The notes: generated by a model from the sequence alone, not told the origin. Shown: positions 44,798 through 53,735, counted from the stretch's first letter. The stretch: DNA of 64,000 nt from Phycisphaeraceae bacterium (GCA_020639155.1 JACKHF010000002.1:310001-374000), one strand, 5' to 3'. A program made the numbers and translations.

Positions 44798-44826
44798 TTC
44801 AAAGTGACCCTGCCGATGCATACGAT
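44798..44826 (+). promoter_or_regulatory. Possible rnpB promoter
   Basis: TTCAAA (44798-44803) and TACGAT (44821-44826) are 17 bases apart, upstream of the RNase P RNA. Matches to consensus are only partial (3/6 and 4/6). Confidence 0.35.
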
Positions 44827-44844
44827 ACAGGTATGCTCGGCGCA

Positions 44845-45335
44845 GCATGCGATCGCAGCAGGGGCCATCTCGGTGGGCTCTGTTGAGGAACGTCCGGGCA
44901 CGACAGGGCGCAACGGTGATCCGGCATCTCGAAAGAGTCGCTTGGTCACCCGGCTAGAGCACGCTCCGGAGTGGAGCACTGGTCGAGGGAAAGTGCCACA
45001 GAAAACACACCGCCGATGGCTCGCAGTCTGTTCGATGCGGGATCAGGTAAGGTTGAAAAGGTGCGGTAAGAGCGCACCGCCCGGCTGGTGACAGTCGGGG
45101 CACGGTAAACCCCGTTGCGTGCAAGGTCATGCAGTGTCCGCACCGCAAGGTGACGACCGGCCCGGTCGGAAGGACGCGGGTAGACCGCAGGGAGCAATCC
45201 CGCGTTGTGATCCGTCTTTGATGGGTCACAACGCAGAGAAATGATCGCGCTGCTGGACAGGCACTCGCAATCGCGCCGGAGCGCGCGAGTGAACCAGCCA
45301 GCGGACAGAACCCGGCGTATCGCTGCGTCATGCTC
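44845..45335 (+). ncRNA. rnpB: RNase P RNA
   Basis: Catalytic RNA of RNase P, which trims the 5' end of tRNAs. Conserved motifs are in order: GAGGAACGTCCGGGC (CR-I type), AGTGCCACAGAAAA, GGTAAGAGCGCACCG, GGTAAACCCC and the 3' GGACAGAACCCGG-CGTATC. The P1 ends pair (GCATG and CGCAGC at 44845-44859 with GCTGCG and CATGC at 45322-45333). At about 490 bases it is longer than the E. coli RNA (about 377); the extra length lies in the middle. A strong terminator follows. Confidence 0.95.
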
Positions 45336-45342
45336 CATGTAT

Positions 45343-45383
45343 GGGCGGGTGGTAGGGAGACCTCCATCCGCCCGCCTTTCTTT
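45343..45383 (+). terminator. Rho-independent terminator of rnpB
   Basis: GGGCGGGTGG (45343-45352) pairs with CCATCCGCCC (45364-45373), one G-U pair, followed by GCCTTTCTTTC. Lies 7 bases after the RNA's 3' end. Confidence 0.8.
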
Positions 45384-45476
45384 CGTCGCGAGGAGCGTGG
45401 CTTGTCGATGCATGCCGATTGCAGGTAAGGTGCGCTATAGTCCGCATTGCCCCTGAATCGCCTCGGAGCATGCACG

Positions 45477-46037
45477 ATGACAACCGCTTCCACCCTGAAA
45501 GACCAACCCACACTCAAGGCAGTGAAGACTGCGTTTCCTGACGCGACATTGAGCGCGACGGAGTTCCGGGGTGACATCACGCTGGTTGTCCAGCCGGGCG
45601 ATCTGCACGCGGTGTGTGCATTCCTGCGTGACAATGCGCAGACGAAGTTCACATTCCTCTCGGATGTTGCGGGGCTTGATTACCTTGAGTATCCTGCGAA
45701 GCAGCCGGGACGGTTTGCTGTTGTCTACAACCTGCTCAACACAGACATGACCGAGCGGTTCTATGTGAAGGTCTACCTTGATCCGTCATTGCCAACCGAT
45801 GGCACCGCGGAGGACCCATCGCTTGTGGTTGATTCCGTGTGCGATCTCTGGCCCGGGGCCGAGTGGATGGAGCGCGAGGTGTACGATATGTTCGGGATTC
45901 GCTTTGCGAATCACCCCGATCTGCGACGCATCTTGTTGTGGAAGGACTATCCGGCGCATCCACTTCGCAAGGACTATCCGTTGCGGGGTCGATCGGAACG
46001 TGAGATGTACAAGATCATTGATCGCACGACAACATAA
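45477..46037 (+). CDS. nuoC: NADH-quinone oxidoreductase subunit C
   Basis: A 186-residue respiratory complex I subunit, in the peripheral arm. Motifs: FRGDITLVVQPGDLHAVCAFL near the start, FTFLSDVAGLDY, ERFYVKVYLD, and the signature ATGAEWMEREVYDMFGIRF-like WMEREVYDMFGIRFANHPDLRRIL with DYPLRGR. Length is normal. ATG 45477 is chosen (GGAG 9 bases upstream). The usual nuo operon neighbours (nuoB, nuoD) are absent here. Confidence 0.92.
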   Translation: MTTASTLKDQPTLKAVKTAFPDATLSATEFRGDITLVVQPGDLHAVCAFLRDNAQTKFTFLSDVAGLDYLEYPAKQPGRFAVVYNLLNTDMTERFYVKVYLDPSLPTDGTAEDPSLVVDSVCDLWPGAEWMEREVYDMFGIRFANHPDLRRILLWKDYPAHPLRKDYPLRGRSEREMYKIIDRTTT

Positions 46038-46062
46038 CTGCTTAGAAGCTCAACGCAATAAC

Positions 46063-46088
46063 AAATCGCACGGTTTGGCGTGCGGTTT
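46063..46088. terminator. Bidirectional terminator between nuoC and efp
   Basis: AAATCGCAC (46063-46071) pairs with GTGCGGTTT (46080-46088), one G-T wobble, in the 75-base gap of convergent genes. T-rich sequence follows on both sides. Confidence 0.65.
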
Positions 46089-46112
46089 GTGTGATTCAGT
46101 GGAATCGTGGGA

Positions 46113-46679
46113 TCAGGAATCGCCCTTGGCCCGGCTCTGGTATGAGCCGTCGGATGTCGAGACGCGCACCTTCTCGCCAATGACGATGAACGGCGGCACC
46201 TTTGTCTTCAGTCCGGTTTCAAGTGTGGCATCCTTGAGCTGATTGGTAGCGGTTGCGCCTTTGATGCCTGGTGGAGTGTCCGTGACTTCAAGCTCAACCG
46301 AACTGGGAAGCTCGATGGAGATCGGTTGGCCTTCCGAGCAGAGCATGATGACGCTCAGATTCGGTGTGAGGAAGTCCATGGCGTTGCCAAGCACGTCCGT
46401 GCCGATCTCGAACTGGTCGTAGGTTTCGAGGTCCATGAATGTGCCGCCCGAGCCATTGTCAAAGAGAAACTCCATGGATCTGCGATCGAGTTCTGCGACT
46501 TCCAGATCGTCAGCAGGATTGAAGCGCCGGTCGTAGTTCTTCCCTGTCAGGACTTCCTTGTACTGGAGCTGGATGAAAGCGCGCAGGTTGCCCGGTGTGC
46601 GATGCTCCACACCTGTCACAACGCACAGTTTGCCATCAACACGAATGCCTTTTCCCGGGCGCAGATCAATCGCTTTCAT
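46113..46679 (-). CDS. efp: Translation elongation factor P
   Basis: A 188-residue three-domain factor that relieves ribosome stalling at proline stretches. The N-terminal KOW-like part (PGKGIRVDGKLCVVTGVEHRT) and the C-terminal EF-P signature region are present. The tip loop, at which EF-P is usually modified on a lysine or arginine, reads TPGNLRAF: the aligned residue is asparagine (N31), with arginine two positions on. It is not clear that a modification enzyme is used. Divergent from the small protein at 46986. Confidence 0.93.
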   Translation of the reverse strand: MKAIDLRPGKGIRVDGKLCVVTGVEHRTPGNLRAFIQLQYKEVLTGKNYDRRFNPADDLEVAELDRRSMEFLFDNGSGGTFMDLETYDQFEIGTDVLGNAMDFLTPNLSVIMLCSEGQPISIELPSSVELEVTDTPPGIKGATATNQLKDATLETGLKTKVPPFIVIGEKVRVSTSDGSYQSRAKGDS

Positions 46680-46985
46680 TGTCTCTTGTTTCCTTCGATC
46701 TCAGTCATGATGATGGTGGAACCACGCGCGGGTGGCTGCTGTTGGAATGATGGCATGGTAGGCTGAAAGGTCCAGCATACCGACCATGAACCGAGCAGAA
46801 TTGGTTGTTTCGTTCTGGTGTTCGCGCGCGTGTGTCGCTTCTCGGTCGGTATTCATTCGGGAACTGAGAGCGCGGTGATTGATCGATGAAGCAGGTGACG
46901 ATCTTTGACTGCTGGGCGCGCACACGGATGGCGTTGTTCAGTGAGAAACTCAACATCCTGACATGCTGCGCTGGGGACTGGATAC
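46680..46985. other. Gene-free stretch upstream of efp
   Basis: A 306-base region between efp (-) and a small plus-strand ORF. It contains no clear gene, repeat or structured element; the only feature expected is the promoter of efp and of the ORF at 46986. A 74-codon frame at 46886-47110 overlaps the latter and is less likely. Confidence 0.5.
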
Positions 46986-47237
46986 ATGCGTCAGAACAAG
47001 TTTGGTGTCATGAAGCGTTTTCGTCGTCCTGCATCACATGCGGTTCGCCGATGGGCTGCACCGTGGTTTTCGTCGAGTCCGCAGCCGGGTGCAGAATCGC
47101 TGATGGCTGATATCATGGAACTGAATCCGGGTGCGACCGTGAGTTTTCTTTCGAACTTCAACACATCCGAGTTGCGTGCCTACCGCGATCGATTGACCAA
47201 CGTCACACATCCAAGCCACATTGCTGTGATGTCGTAG
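46986..47237 (+). CDS. Small hypothetical protein
   Basis: An 83-residue ORF (or 75 from an internal ATG). The second half (ADIMELNPGATVSFLSNFNT then SELRAYRDRLTNV) looks like a conserved small domain, though no family can be named. GGGGA upstream is a weak ribosome-binding site. A strong terminator 47 bases after the stop supports a real transcript. Confidence 0.5.
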   Translation: MRQNKFGVMKRFRRPASHAVRRWAAPWFSSSPQPGAESLMADIMELNPGATVSFLSNFNTSELRAYRDRLTNVTHPSHIAVMS

Positions 47238-47284
47238 TCCTGACAATCCACATCCGTCCTGCATACCATCTTCTGCCACGATAC

Positions 47285-47316
47285 ATGCCCCGCACTGGTG
47301 TGGGGCATTTCTTTTC
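47285..47316 (+). terminator. Rho-independent terminator
   Basis: ATGCCCC (47285-47291) pairs with GGGGCAT (47302-47308), with the stem continuing through a G-U pair; it is followed by TTTCTTTTC. Probably ends the transcript of the small ORF 46986-47237. Confidence 0.7.
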
Positions 47317-47352
47317 AAGTCGAGTTCGTTTTACATATGGAGCGCCACATCA

Positions 47353-47454
47353 ATGTCAAACTCAAAGACCAAGGCAGTCTCACGCAAGCACCGCAAGTCA
47401 CGCGAACGCCGTAAGACAAAGATCAAGGCCGCAGTTGCCGCGAAGAAGAAGTAA
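47353..47454 (+). CDS. Very small, highly basic protein
   Basis: A 33-residue frame, 15 of its residues Lys or Arg (SRKHRKSRERRKTKIKA). It starts at ATG 47353 with GGAG about 10 bases upstream. The composition suggests binding to ribosomal RNA or ribosomes, similar to the smallest ribosomal proteins, but no family was recognised. It lies downstream of a terminator, so it should have its own promoter in 47309-47352. Confidence 0.45.
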   Translation: MSNSKTKAVSRKHRKSRERRKTKIKAAVAAKKK

Positions 47455-47469
47455 GGACAACGCGGATTA

Positions 47470-47694
47470 TCAGTGAGCTGATTGTGTGACAAGCTTCACT
47501 TTTCCGCATCGAGAGCAAGCATCTTTTTCACGTAAAAAGTCGCTGGTAAGTCCAAATGCCGAAGTGATCGGGTTGACTGCAATACGGTTCTTGATCTCCG
47601 CAAGTTCGGCAACACAATCGTCACAAAGGCGCTTGGACTTGTTTTTCCGGAGTAATGCAAAGACTTTTTCTGGATTTGATTTGTGATTTGGCAT
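47470..47694 (-). CDS. Small zinc-ribbon-like protein
   Basis: A 74-residue protein with two CxxC pairs, CDDC and CSRCGK, 34 residues apart, a likely zinc-binding pair. The RLCDDCVAELAEI and ACSRCGKVKLVT segments resemble small zinc-ribbon proteins of unknown role. It lies 9 bases downstream of the large LPS-transport protein on the same strand, perhaps in its operon. Confidence 0.6.
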   Translation of the reverse strand: MPNHKSNPEKVFALLRKNKSKRLCDDCVAELAEIKNRIAVNPITSAFGLTSDFLREKDACSRCGKVKLVTQSAH

Positions 47695-47703
47695 GGTGGA
47701 TCC

Positions 47704-50700
47704 TCAAGGCCCGCCAGCGCCAACAAATGGTGAGGCGTTGCGTATCTCTATTCTGTCCTTCACGAGATCCCAGAAAATCTCCGCAGCCTCAACCGCGCCG
47801 CTGCGGGATGGATCGTACAAGGTCACTGTTCGTCCCGGTGATGCCTTGAGGACGACATGCCCCTTTGTCGCATCGTACTCGGCGATGTCGGCGCGAGCTT
47901 CACGTGTACCATCGTTGCCGCGTGAGCGAACATACACACCCTCTGTCGCAAGTGCCGTTCGGATTGAACCTTCAGACTCTGAGCTGGCATCGTTGTTCAT
48001 TGATGCGCTGATGTACTGCGCCTCGATATAGGTTTGCTGCCCATCGATCTCTCGAATGTGCGTCATCGTGACATCGCCACGAAGTTCCGCTCGCGCGTCC
48101 GCCTGATGCAGCGACATTGACTTTGTCCACGTGAAGAGCGACTGGCCGAACTCGGGCACATCCGGGAGTGGGGCTGATGGCGTTGGTGTTTCTGACTCAC
48201 GCTCATCATATTCTGTTGCGAGTGACGCGCGCGCCATCATCAGCATCTTGCCAGCGCCGGGGACCGTCAGACGCTGTGTGGGTTTGTCCGATGTTTCGGG
48301 TTGTGCATTAATCTCAGTAGAGTTACTGATTGCATTACTCGGCAGATCGGTATCTACTCGGAATGAGTCGGCTTCGAGATACCCGAGCCTGACGAGCCGC
48401 TTCTCCTGTGTCATGGGTGCCTGTGGATCATCGCCAGAGGGAACCATAACGAGCTCGTATCGTTTCGATGTTGCGGTGGCACGCGCATCGTCATCGATGT
48501 GCAGCACCGCGCCTTCAACTTCTGCCCATTGCAGTTGGCGGGAGCCGAGTGTTTCCTGCACCGACGCGACCTGAGACGGATTGAACGAGTTGTTGTTGTC
48601 CTTTGGCTCAGTGAACGGTGTGATCTGCGCTTCGAGGCGATGTCCCTGAAGCTCGTCAAGACTCAATCCGGTATCATCAAGCAACTGTGCTGTCACGTTG
48701 CCGACAGCGAGCAGCCTGCCCGCACGGTCGTCATAGCGCATCTCGGTTGCCCACGACGCATCAATAGTGCTGGAACCGTTCTCACTCGTCGATTCAGCTT
48801 GTCCTGAGAACGAGCCCGGGCCAAACACCCATACCGATCGCTGCACACTGTCGAGCAGCACCTGTGGTCCAACAATACTGGATGCACCTGCTTGAGCAAG
48901 TGCAGGCTCGCCGGTTTCCGAAACGAGTGTTGCTCGTCGTGCGATCGCATCGAATCGGATGTGTTGTGCGCTTGCATGGACAGGATCGGAAGCCCTGCTG
49001 ACTTGATCGTATGTTGCTGGAGAGTCTTCGTTCCCAAACAGATCGGCACGCACGAGGACACTGCGAAGCTTCTCTTCGGGCTTTGTTGCGCTGATGTTAT
49101 CGAGTGATGGAGAGCGGTGCGACCGGCCCGGTTCAAACTGCGCTTCGAGCGAGCGTGCAGCTAAGGCGACATCGTCCTGCACCTGCTCGCCGAGCACATT
49201 ACCCTCTGCTTTCAGTGTTCGCACAACGACATTGGACTTTGTTGCAACACTTGTATCAAAGTGGACCGCAATGGTGTCAGCTTCCAGCCAACCCTCCTCG
49301 TGATCGACTGCGATCGCATTTCCAAGCGATGCGATATCCTCGATTGTCCACACGCCGTCATTTGATCGTGTGAACTGTCCCTCGATAGTGTCGCCACGGA
49401 AAGCGCCCTGCGTGTGATTGAGCTCAGCCCGTTCCTTCATTGTGAACGCGCGGATGCCATAGACGGTGTCGCCATCAACGAGGAGATCAGCAAGGCACTC
49501 ATCATCGAATCTCGCGTTCCCGATCTGTTCGCCATCCTGCGTGAAGAGAAGATTAGCTGGCCCCGTGACCTGCGCTGTTTGTGTTGAGAGATCGACCACT
49601 GCTTGTACGGCATTGATCGTGCCGAATCCAGGCATGTCGAGAGAGATACCAGCAAACGGGGTTGTGCCCGGAGCGTTTTCATTTTCAGGTGTCGCTGCTT
49701 CATGGAGAACCAGTCTGCGGCGTGTTGCAAAGTACTCGATGTTTCCGCTTATTCCACCAGAGTCTGAGTGCAGATCGTTTGTTGTCACAACTCCAGACTG
49801 GGGGCTGGACAGCAGGAGTGCGGCATCGTCGTTGAAGAGTTGTGTTTCATCGAGTGACGTTGGAACCACGATCATGCGTCCGGACCACGCGAGTGTGACA
49901 CGATCCTCATCATCGGCCTCAACAATAATATCAGAGAGTGGAGCAACACTTGGCTCGGTCACTATCTGTAGCGCACCTGTGGTTTCTTCTTGAAGATTGA
50001 TGGATGACTCTGGCTGCACATCAGCAGGCTGTGCTGGAACGACATTTGTGAGAGCGTACGAGTTCGTGAGATAGCTGCTTGATTCAACTGAACCGAGAGG
50101 TGTTTGAATGGGCTCTGGACCGATGGGTTGAATGATTGGAGCAACCTCTCGCCTCGACGCTAGATCAAATGCGATCGGTCGTATCGCGTCCTCAGCGAGT
50201 GCGTTATTGACGAGTCTGAACCACGCATCAAGGCGCTCTGATTTGACCGCAGCAGCACGATCCCCCGAGTACAACTCAATCACGACATCGTCGAGGCACG
50301 TGACGCGATAGGCGGTGATGACATCGTCTGAAACCGCCGGGCCTGCTGTTTCGGGCTGCTGTTGGGTGTCTGGTGAAATCGGGTTTGGACGTGGTGTAGC
50401 CTGATGTGTTTGAGGGGCTGTCGGTGGAGCAGATGCGACTGTTGCGGGTTCCGTTTTGGGCTCGGACCTTGCAAGTGGAACGCGGAAGTTTCCTTCACGT
50501 TCGATGACGATGCGGCTGACACGTTTTTCAATCTGATTGAGTGCGACTGAGAGACCAATGCCGGACCCGGTGACTCGCTCACTCACAACCGTGAATGTGC
50601 CGGTTGTTGAGACCTCGCCTCGCTGCTTATCAAATCGAACAGGGGCGTCTGTGGTGACTTCGATATCCGGCGTGTTTGACTTCGTGCTGACACGATGTCC

Positions 50701-51168
50701 GAACTCATCAGGTGCGTAATAACGCACTCGCACATGACCGGAAAGCTCACCCTGCTCGGGTTGCTGCTCCGGCGACGGCATGGTGACGAGCCCATCGTCA
50801 GCCGTAATATGCAGCACTGATCCGTCATCAAGGTAATACTCTGCGTCCGGTCCCTTCACGCGATACAGCGTGCGATTTTCAGACTGGATCGAACGTGCGG
50901 AGAGTTTGCCTGTGACTTTGGTTGCATCGTGTTCATCAACAAGAAGGATCTGGAACTCACCAGAGTTTGCGGTACCCGCTTCGCCAATCTGTATAGGTGC
51001 GGTATCGATGACATCGGCCTGATTGTCTGGCGGGAGTTGTGTCACAGAAGTGGCATAGAAGTACGCAATCGTGCATACAGCACCGGTTGCTACGACGATG
51101 GCTGCAGCGAGCCCGATGCGTGCTGTCTGACGTGAAGTTCGTGCTTGGGCTGGAGTGCTGCGTGCCAT
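47704..51168 (-). CDS. Very large LptC/LptA-like envelope protein
   Basis: A 1154-residue protein with one N-terminal membrane anchor (about residues 17-38, IGLAAAIVVATGAVCTIAYF), after which everything should be periplasmic. The first 200 residues look like LptC (beta-jellyroll strands in the order found after a single TM). The rest has repeated OstA/LptA-like strands (for example LSARSIQSENRTLYRVKG, ISGNIEYFATRRRLVL, and near the end EAQYISASMNNDASS and ADIAEYDATKGHVVLKASPG). LptC and LptA carry LPS across the periplasm. It is 5-6 times larger than typical LptC, which suggests fusion of LptC with several LptA-like modules. It follows kdsD and kdsC, so LPS transport is likely. Confidence 0.75.
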   Translation of the reverse strand: MARSTPAQARTSRQTARIGLAAAIVVATGAVCTIAYFYATSVTQLPPDNQADVIDTAPIQIGEAGTANSGEFQILLVDEHDATKVTGKLSARSIQSENRTLYRVKGPDAEYYLDDGSVLHITADDGLVTMPSPEQQPEQGELSGHVRVRYYAPDEFGHRVSTKSNTPDIEVTTDAPVRFDKQRGEVSTTGTFTVVSERVTGSGIGLSVALNQIEKRVSRIVIEREGNFRVPLARSEPKTEPATVASAPPTAPQTHQATPRPNPISPDTQQQPETAGPAVSDDVITAYRVTCLDDVVIELYSGDRAAAVKSERLDAWFRLVNNALAEDAIRPIAFDLASRREVAPIIQPIGPEPIQTPLGSVESSSYLTNSYALTNVVPAQPADVQPESSINLQEETTGALQIVTEPSVAPLSDIIVEADDEDRVTLAWSGRMIVVPTSLDETQLFNDDAALLLSSPQSGVVTTNDLHSDSGGISGNIEYFATRRRLVLHEAATPENENAPGTTPFAGISLDMPGFGTINAVQAVVDLSTQTAQVTGPANLLFTQDGEQIGNARFDDECLADLLVDGDTVYGIRAFTMKERAELNHTQGAFRGDTIEGQFTRSNDGVWTIEDIASLGNAIAVDHEEGWLEADTIAVHFDTSVATKSNVVVRTLKAEGNVLGEQVQDDVALAARSLEAQFEPGRSHRSPSLDNISATKPEEKLRSVLVRADLFGNEDSPATYDQVSRASDPVHASAQHIRFDAIARRATLVSETGEPALAQAGASSIVGPQVLLDSVQRSVWVFGPGSFSGQAESTSENGSSTIDASWATEMRYDDRAGRLLAVGNVTAQLLDDTGLSLDELQGHRLEAQITPFTEPKDNNNSFNPSQVASVQETLGSRQLQWAEVEGAVLHIDDDARATATSKRYELVMVPSGDDPQAPMTQEKRLVRLGYLEADSFRVDTDLPSNAISNSTEINAQPETSDKPTQRLTVPGAGKMLMMARASLATEYDERESETPTPSAPLPDVPEFGQSLFTWTKSMSLHQADARAELRGDVTMTHIREIDGQQTYIEAQYISASMNNDASSESEGSIRTALATEGVYVRSRGNDGTREARADIAEYDATKGHVVLKASPGRTVTLYDPSRSGAVEAAEIFWDLVKDRIEIRNASPFVGAGGP

Positions 51169-51239
51169 TCCCCAATCATATACCGGACACTGTGCAGTGC
51201 TGGCACATGTCGGATGGGAAGCGTACCTCATCGATTCTT

Positions 51240-51740
51240 CTATTGAATACTGGCAAGCAGATGGTCTATTGCCTCGCGGACTGCCCCGTTACCACCAGTG
51301 CGTGTCGTTACAATGTCAGCCTCTTTGAGCACGGTCGGCTCTGCGTCAGCAGGGGCGATCGAATAGCCTGCGAGCGTGAACATGGGCAGATCGGGCACAT
51401 CATCACCCATGACGGCAACGTTGTCCGGTGCTACACCGAGACTGCTCATCAACCGACTAAGCACACGGTCCTTCGGTTCGCTGACACCAAGATGCATGTG
51501 TGTGATACCGAGTTCCTGCAAGCGTGTGATTGTTGCATTGCACGAGCGACCGCTGATGATGCCAACATACAGACCTTTGTTGATCCACTGCTTGATACCG
51601 TACCCGTCGCGCACATGAAAACGCTGATACTGCTCGCCACGCATGCCGTAGAGAATGGAGCCGTCTGTGAGCACACCATCAACATCAAGCACGAGCAGTT
51701 TGATGTGGCGTGGGAGCGCGCCGCTTGGGGTTACAGCCAT
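51240..51740 (-). CDS. kdsC: 3-deoxy-D-manno-octulosonate 8-phosphate phosphatase
   Basis: A 166-residue HAD phosphatase acting in KDO synthesis for lipopolysaccharide. HAD motif 1 LLVLDVDGVLTDG, motif 2 IISGRS, and motif 4 VMGDDVPDLPMF are intact; the length is that of a tetrameric C0-type HAD. It sits between kdsD (12 bases upstream) and the LptC-like gene, the usual order of KDO genes. Confidence 0.93.
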   Translation of the reverse strand: MAVTPSGALPRHIKLLVLDVDGVLTDGSILYGMRGEQYQRFHVRDGYGIKQWINKGLYVGIISGRSCNATITRLQELGITHMHLGVSEPKDRVLSRLMSSLGVAPDNVAVMGDDVPDLPMFTLAGYSIAPADAEPTVLKEADIVTTRTGGNGAVREAIDHLLASIQ

Positions 51741-51752
51741 ACTTGATCCTGC

Positions 51753-52796
51753 TTATTCTGAGACCAATCTGAGCGCGACAAGATCCTGAATGTCCAGCAC
51801 ACCAATTGGCTTGCCAGCATTGTCAACCACAGGAAGGTCGTCGAGCCTGAACTCTCTGAACAGCACTGCAGCATCCTTGACAAGTGCATTTGCTGAGATC
51901 TTTCGTGGTGACTTTGTCATGAACACATCGACGGGTTGAGACAGGAACTGCTGATGCAGAACCATGTTTCGACGCAGGTCCCCATCGGTCAGAATGCCAA
52001 TGAGTGTTCCCGCGTTATCTACAATAAGAATCGCGCCGGGTCTCCTGCCTGTGGTATCCGCCTGTGTAATTGCATCAGCAACTGTCGTGCCTGATCGGAC
52101 AGGATGTACATTCTGACCCACACGGAAGCGGAGCACATCAACGACCGGTCTCAGTGTTGAACCAAGTGCGCCGCCAGGATGACGCTTGGCAAAGTCGGCA
52201 TCAGTGAATCCTCGTCTGCGTGCAACTGTCAGCGCAAGTGCATCACCCACAGCCATCGTTGCTGTGGTGGAACTGGTTGGCGCAGAGAACTGCGGAGCAC
52301 CCGCTTCTGTGTCAGCATGGAGCAGCACGGTTGCGCTTGCGAGTTGTGCAAGACTGGATGAGGCGGCGTTTGACCCCACCAACGCGATAATCGGAAGATT
52401 GTCCTGATGCAGGATGGCACAGAGATTGACCACTTCAAGGGTTTGCCCTGAATAGGAGATCGCAAGAACGACATCGCGAGACTGGAACTTGCCAAGATCA
52501 CCATGTGCAGCCTCAGATGGATGCACCGAGTGAGAGGGGATACCAAGTGATGCAAGTGTGGCAGAGATCTTCGCGCCGACAAGCCCGGATTTCCCAAGAC
52601 CGGTGACAAGGACAGTGCCGTTCTGGTGGCAGCATCGTTCGATCAGAGCAACAGCATCAAGAAATGACTGGCCCAGCGCGTGTGCGGTGGCATCCAGCGC
52701 AGCCAGTTCTGATGTGAGTACCCCGCGAGCAAACCCGAGTTCAACCTCGGGTGATGACTGTGGTTGGGAGCCTGTCGGTCTGGAATCTGCTGTCAT
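51753..52796 (-). CDS. kdsD: Arabinose-5-phosphate isomerase
   Basis: A 347-residue SIS-domain isomerase that makes arabinose 5-phosphate, the first KDO-pathway step. SIS core: VLVTGLGKSGLVGAKISATL, then VHPSEAAHGDLGKF and ISYSGQT; the family's KRHPGGALGSTL lies before two CBS domains (ADAITQADTTG..., and near the end PVVDNAGKPIGVLDIQDLV). ATG 52796 is preferred over a GTG at 52817. Heads the LPS operon. Confidence 0.93.
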   Translation of the reverse strand: MTADSRPTGSQPQSSPEVELGFARGVLTSELAALDATAHALGQSFLDAVALIERCCHQNGTVLVTGLGKSGLVGAKISATLASLGIPSHSVHPSEAAHGDLGKFQSRDVVLAISYSGQTLEVVNLCAILHQDNLPIIALVGSNAASSSLAQLASATVLLHADTEAGAPQFSAPTSSTTATMAVGDALALTVARRRGFTDADFAKRHPGGALGSTLRPVVDVLRFRVGQNVHPVRSGTTVADAITQADTTGRRPGAILIVDNAGTLIGILTDGDLRRNMVLHQQFLSQPVDVFMTKSPRKISANALVKDAAVLFREFRLDDLPVVDNAGKPIGVLDIQDLVALRLVSE

Positions 52797-52879
52797 GGTC
52801 ACGATGGAAGGGTACACTGCTGGGAGCAGAAATGATCAGATAGCCCGAGTCAATCGTCAAAGCCCGTGCTGGAGGTTCG

Positions 52880-53716
52880 GTGATCACTGAGTATCGTGTC
52901 CATCTCGATGTCTTTGATGGCCCCATGGACCTTTTGATGCATCTGATCCATCAACACGAGGTCGACATCTCTGATATTCCGGTCGCAATCATTGCCGACC
53001 AGTACATTGACTACATCCGGCATGTCGAGAAAGTAGACATGGAAACCGCGGGCGATTTCCTTCTCATGGCTGCGACATTGATGGAGATCAAGTCCCGCAT
53101 GATCGCCCGTCAGTCGGTGGCGAAGGAGCAGAGTGACGAGGATGTAGGGCAGTTCGATGATGACGAGGGTGAAGATCCGCGTGCAGAACTTGTCAGGCAG
53201 CTTCTTGCGTATCGCATGTATCGCGAGGCAGCAGATGCCCTCGAATCAAAGCGAGACGATTGGGAACGCAAGTACCCCGGCGGTCGTGTGCTTCCGAGTG
53301 CTGAAGCATTATCAGAACTGAAAGAAGCTGAGCCCGAACTTGATCTGGAAGACATCGACCTGCTCGATCTCGCACGTGCATTTGCCCGGATCGCTGCTGC
53401 CGTCAACTTCGATCGACTCGGCGAGCATGAGATCGGTGAGGATGATTCGCCGATTGAACTCCATGCTGCAGACATGCGCGACAGTTTGACGCGTTACAAA
53501 GCCGAAGGCTTGGCTGAAGTTCCTCTGAAAATGTTGCTCACCGGACGGAAACGCTCGGAGATGCTTGGGTTGTTCCTTGCGATGCTCGAACTCATGAAGC
53601 AGCAGCTTGTTCGAGTGGAGCTTCACGATGAGTTTGGGATTCGCCTTGCTTTGCACGATCATCCGCAGGAGATCCCAGATGTGGAATCCGATTCAGCAGA
53701 GCCAACAAGCGCATAA
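52880..53716 (+). CDS. scpA: Segregation and condensation protein A
   Basis: A 278-residue SMC-associated protein for chromosome condensation. N-terminal YRVHLDVFDGPMDLLMHLIH and VDMETAGDFLLMAATLMEIKS match ScpA. The start is GTG 52880, with GGAGG 4-5 bases upstream. The partner scpB is not adjacent. Divergent from kdsD. Confidence 0.93.
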   Translation: MITEYRVHLDVFDGPMDLLMHLIHQHEVDISDIPVAIIADQYIDYIRHVEKVDMETAGDFLLMAATLMEIKSRMIARQSVAKEQSDEDVGQFDDDEGEDPRAELVRQLLAYRMYREAADALESKRDDWERKYPGGRVLPSAEALSELKEAEPELDLEDIDLLDLARAFARIAAAVNFDRLGEHEIGEDDSPIELHAADMRDSLTRYKAEGLAEVPLKMLLTGRKRSEMLGLFLAMLELMKQQLVRVELHDEFGIRLALHDHPQEIPDVESDSAEPTSA

Positions 53717-53735
53717 GACGAGCAATCGAATAAAA

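Noticed and set aside
46886..47110. A 74-codon frame overlapping the small gene at 46986
   Set aside because: The overlapping frame at 46986 has a better-looking protein sequence and a terminator placed just after its stop.
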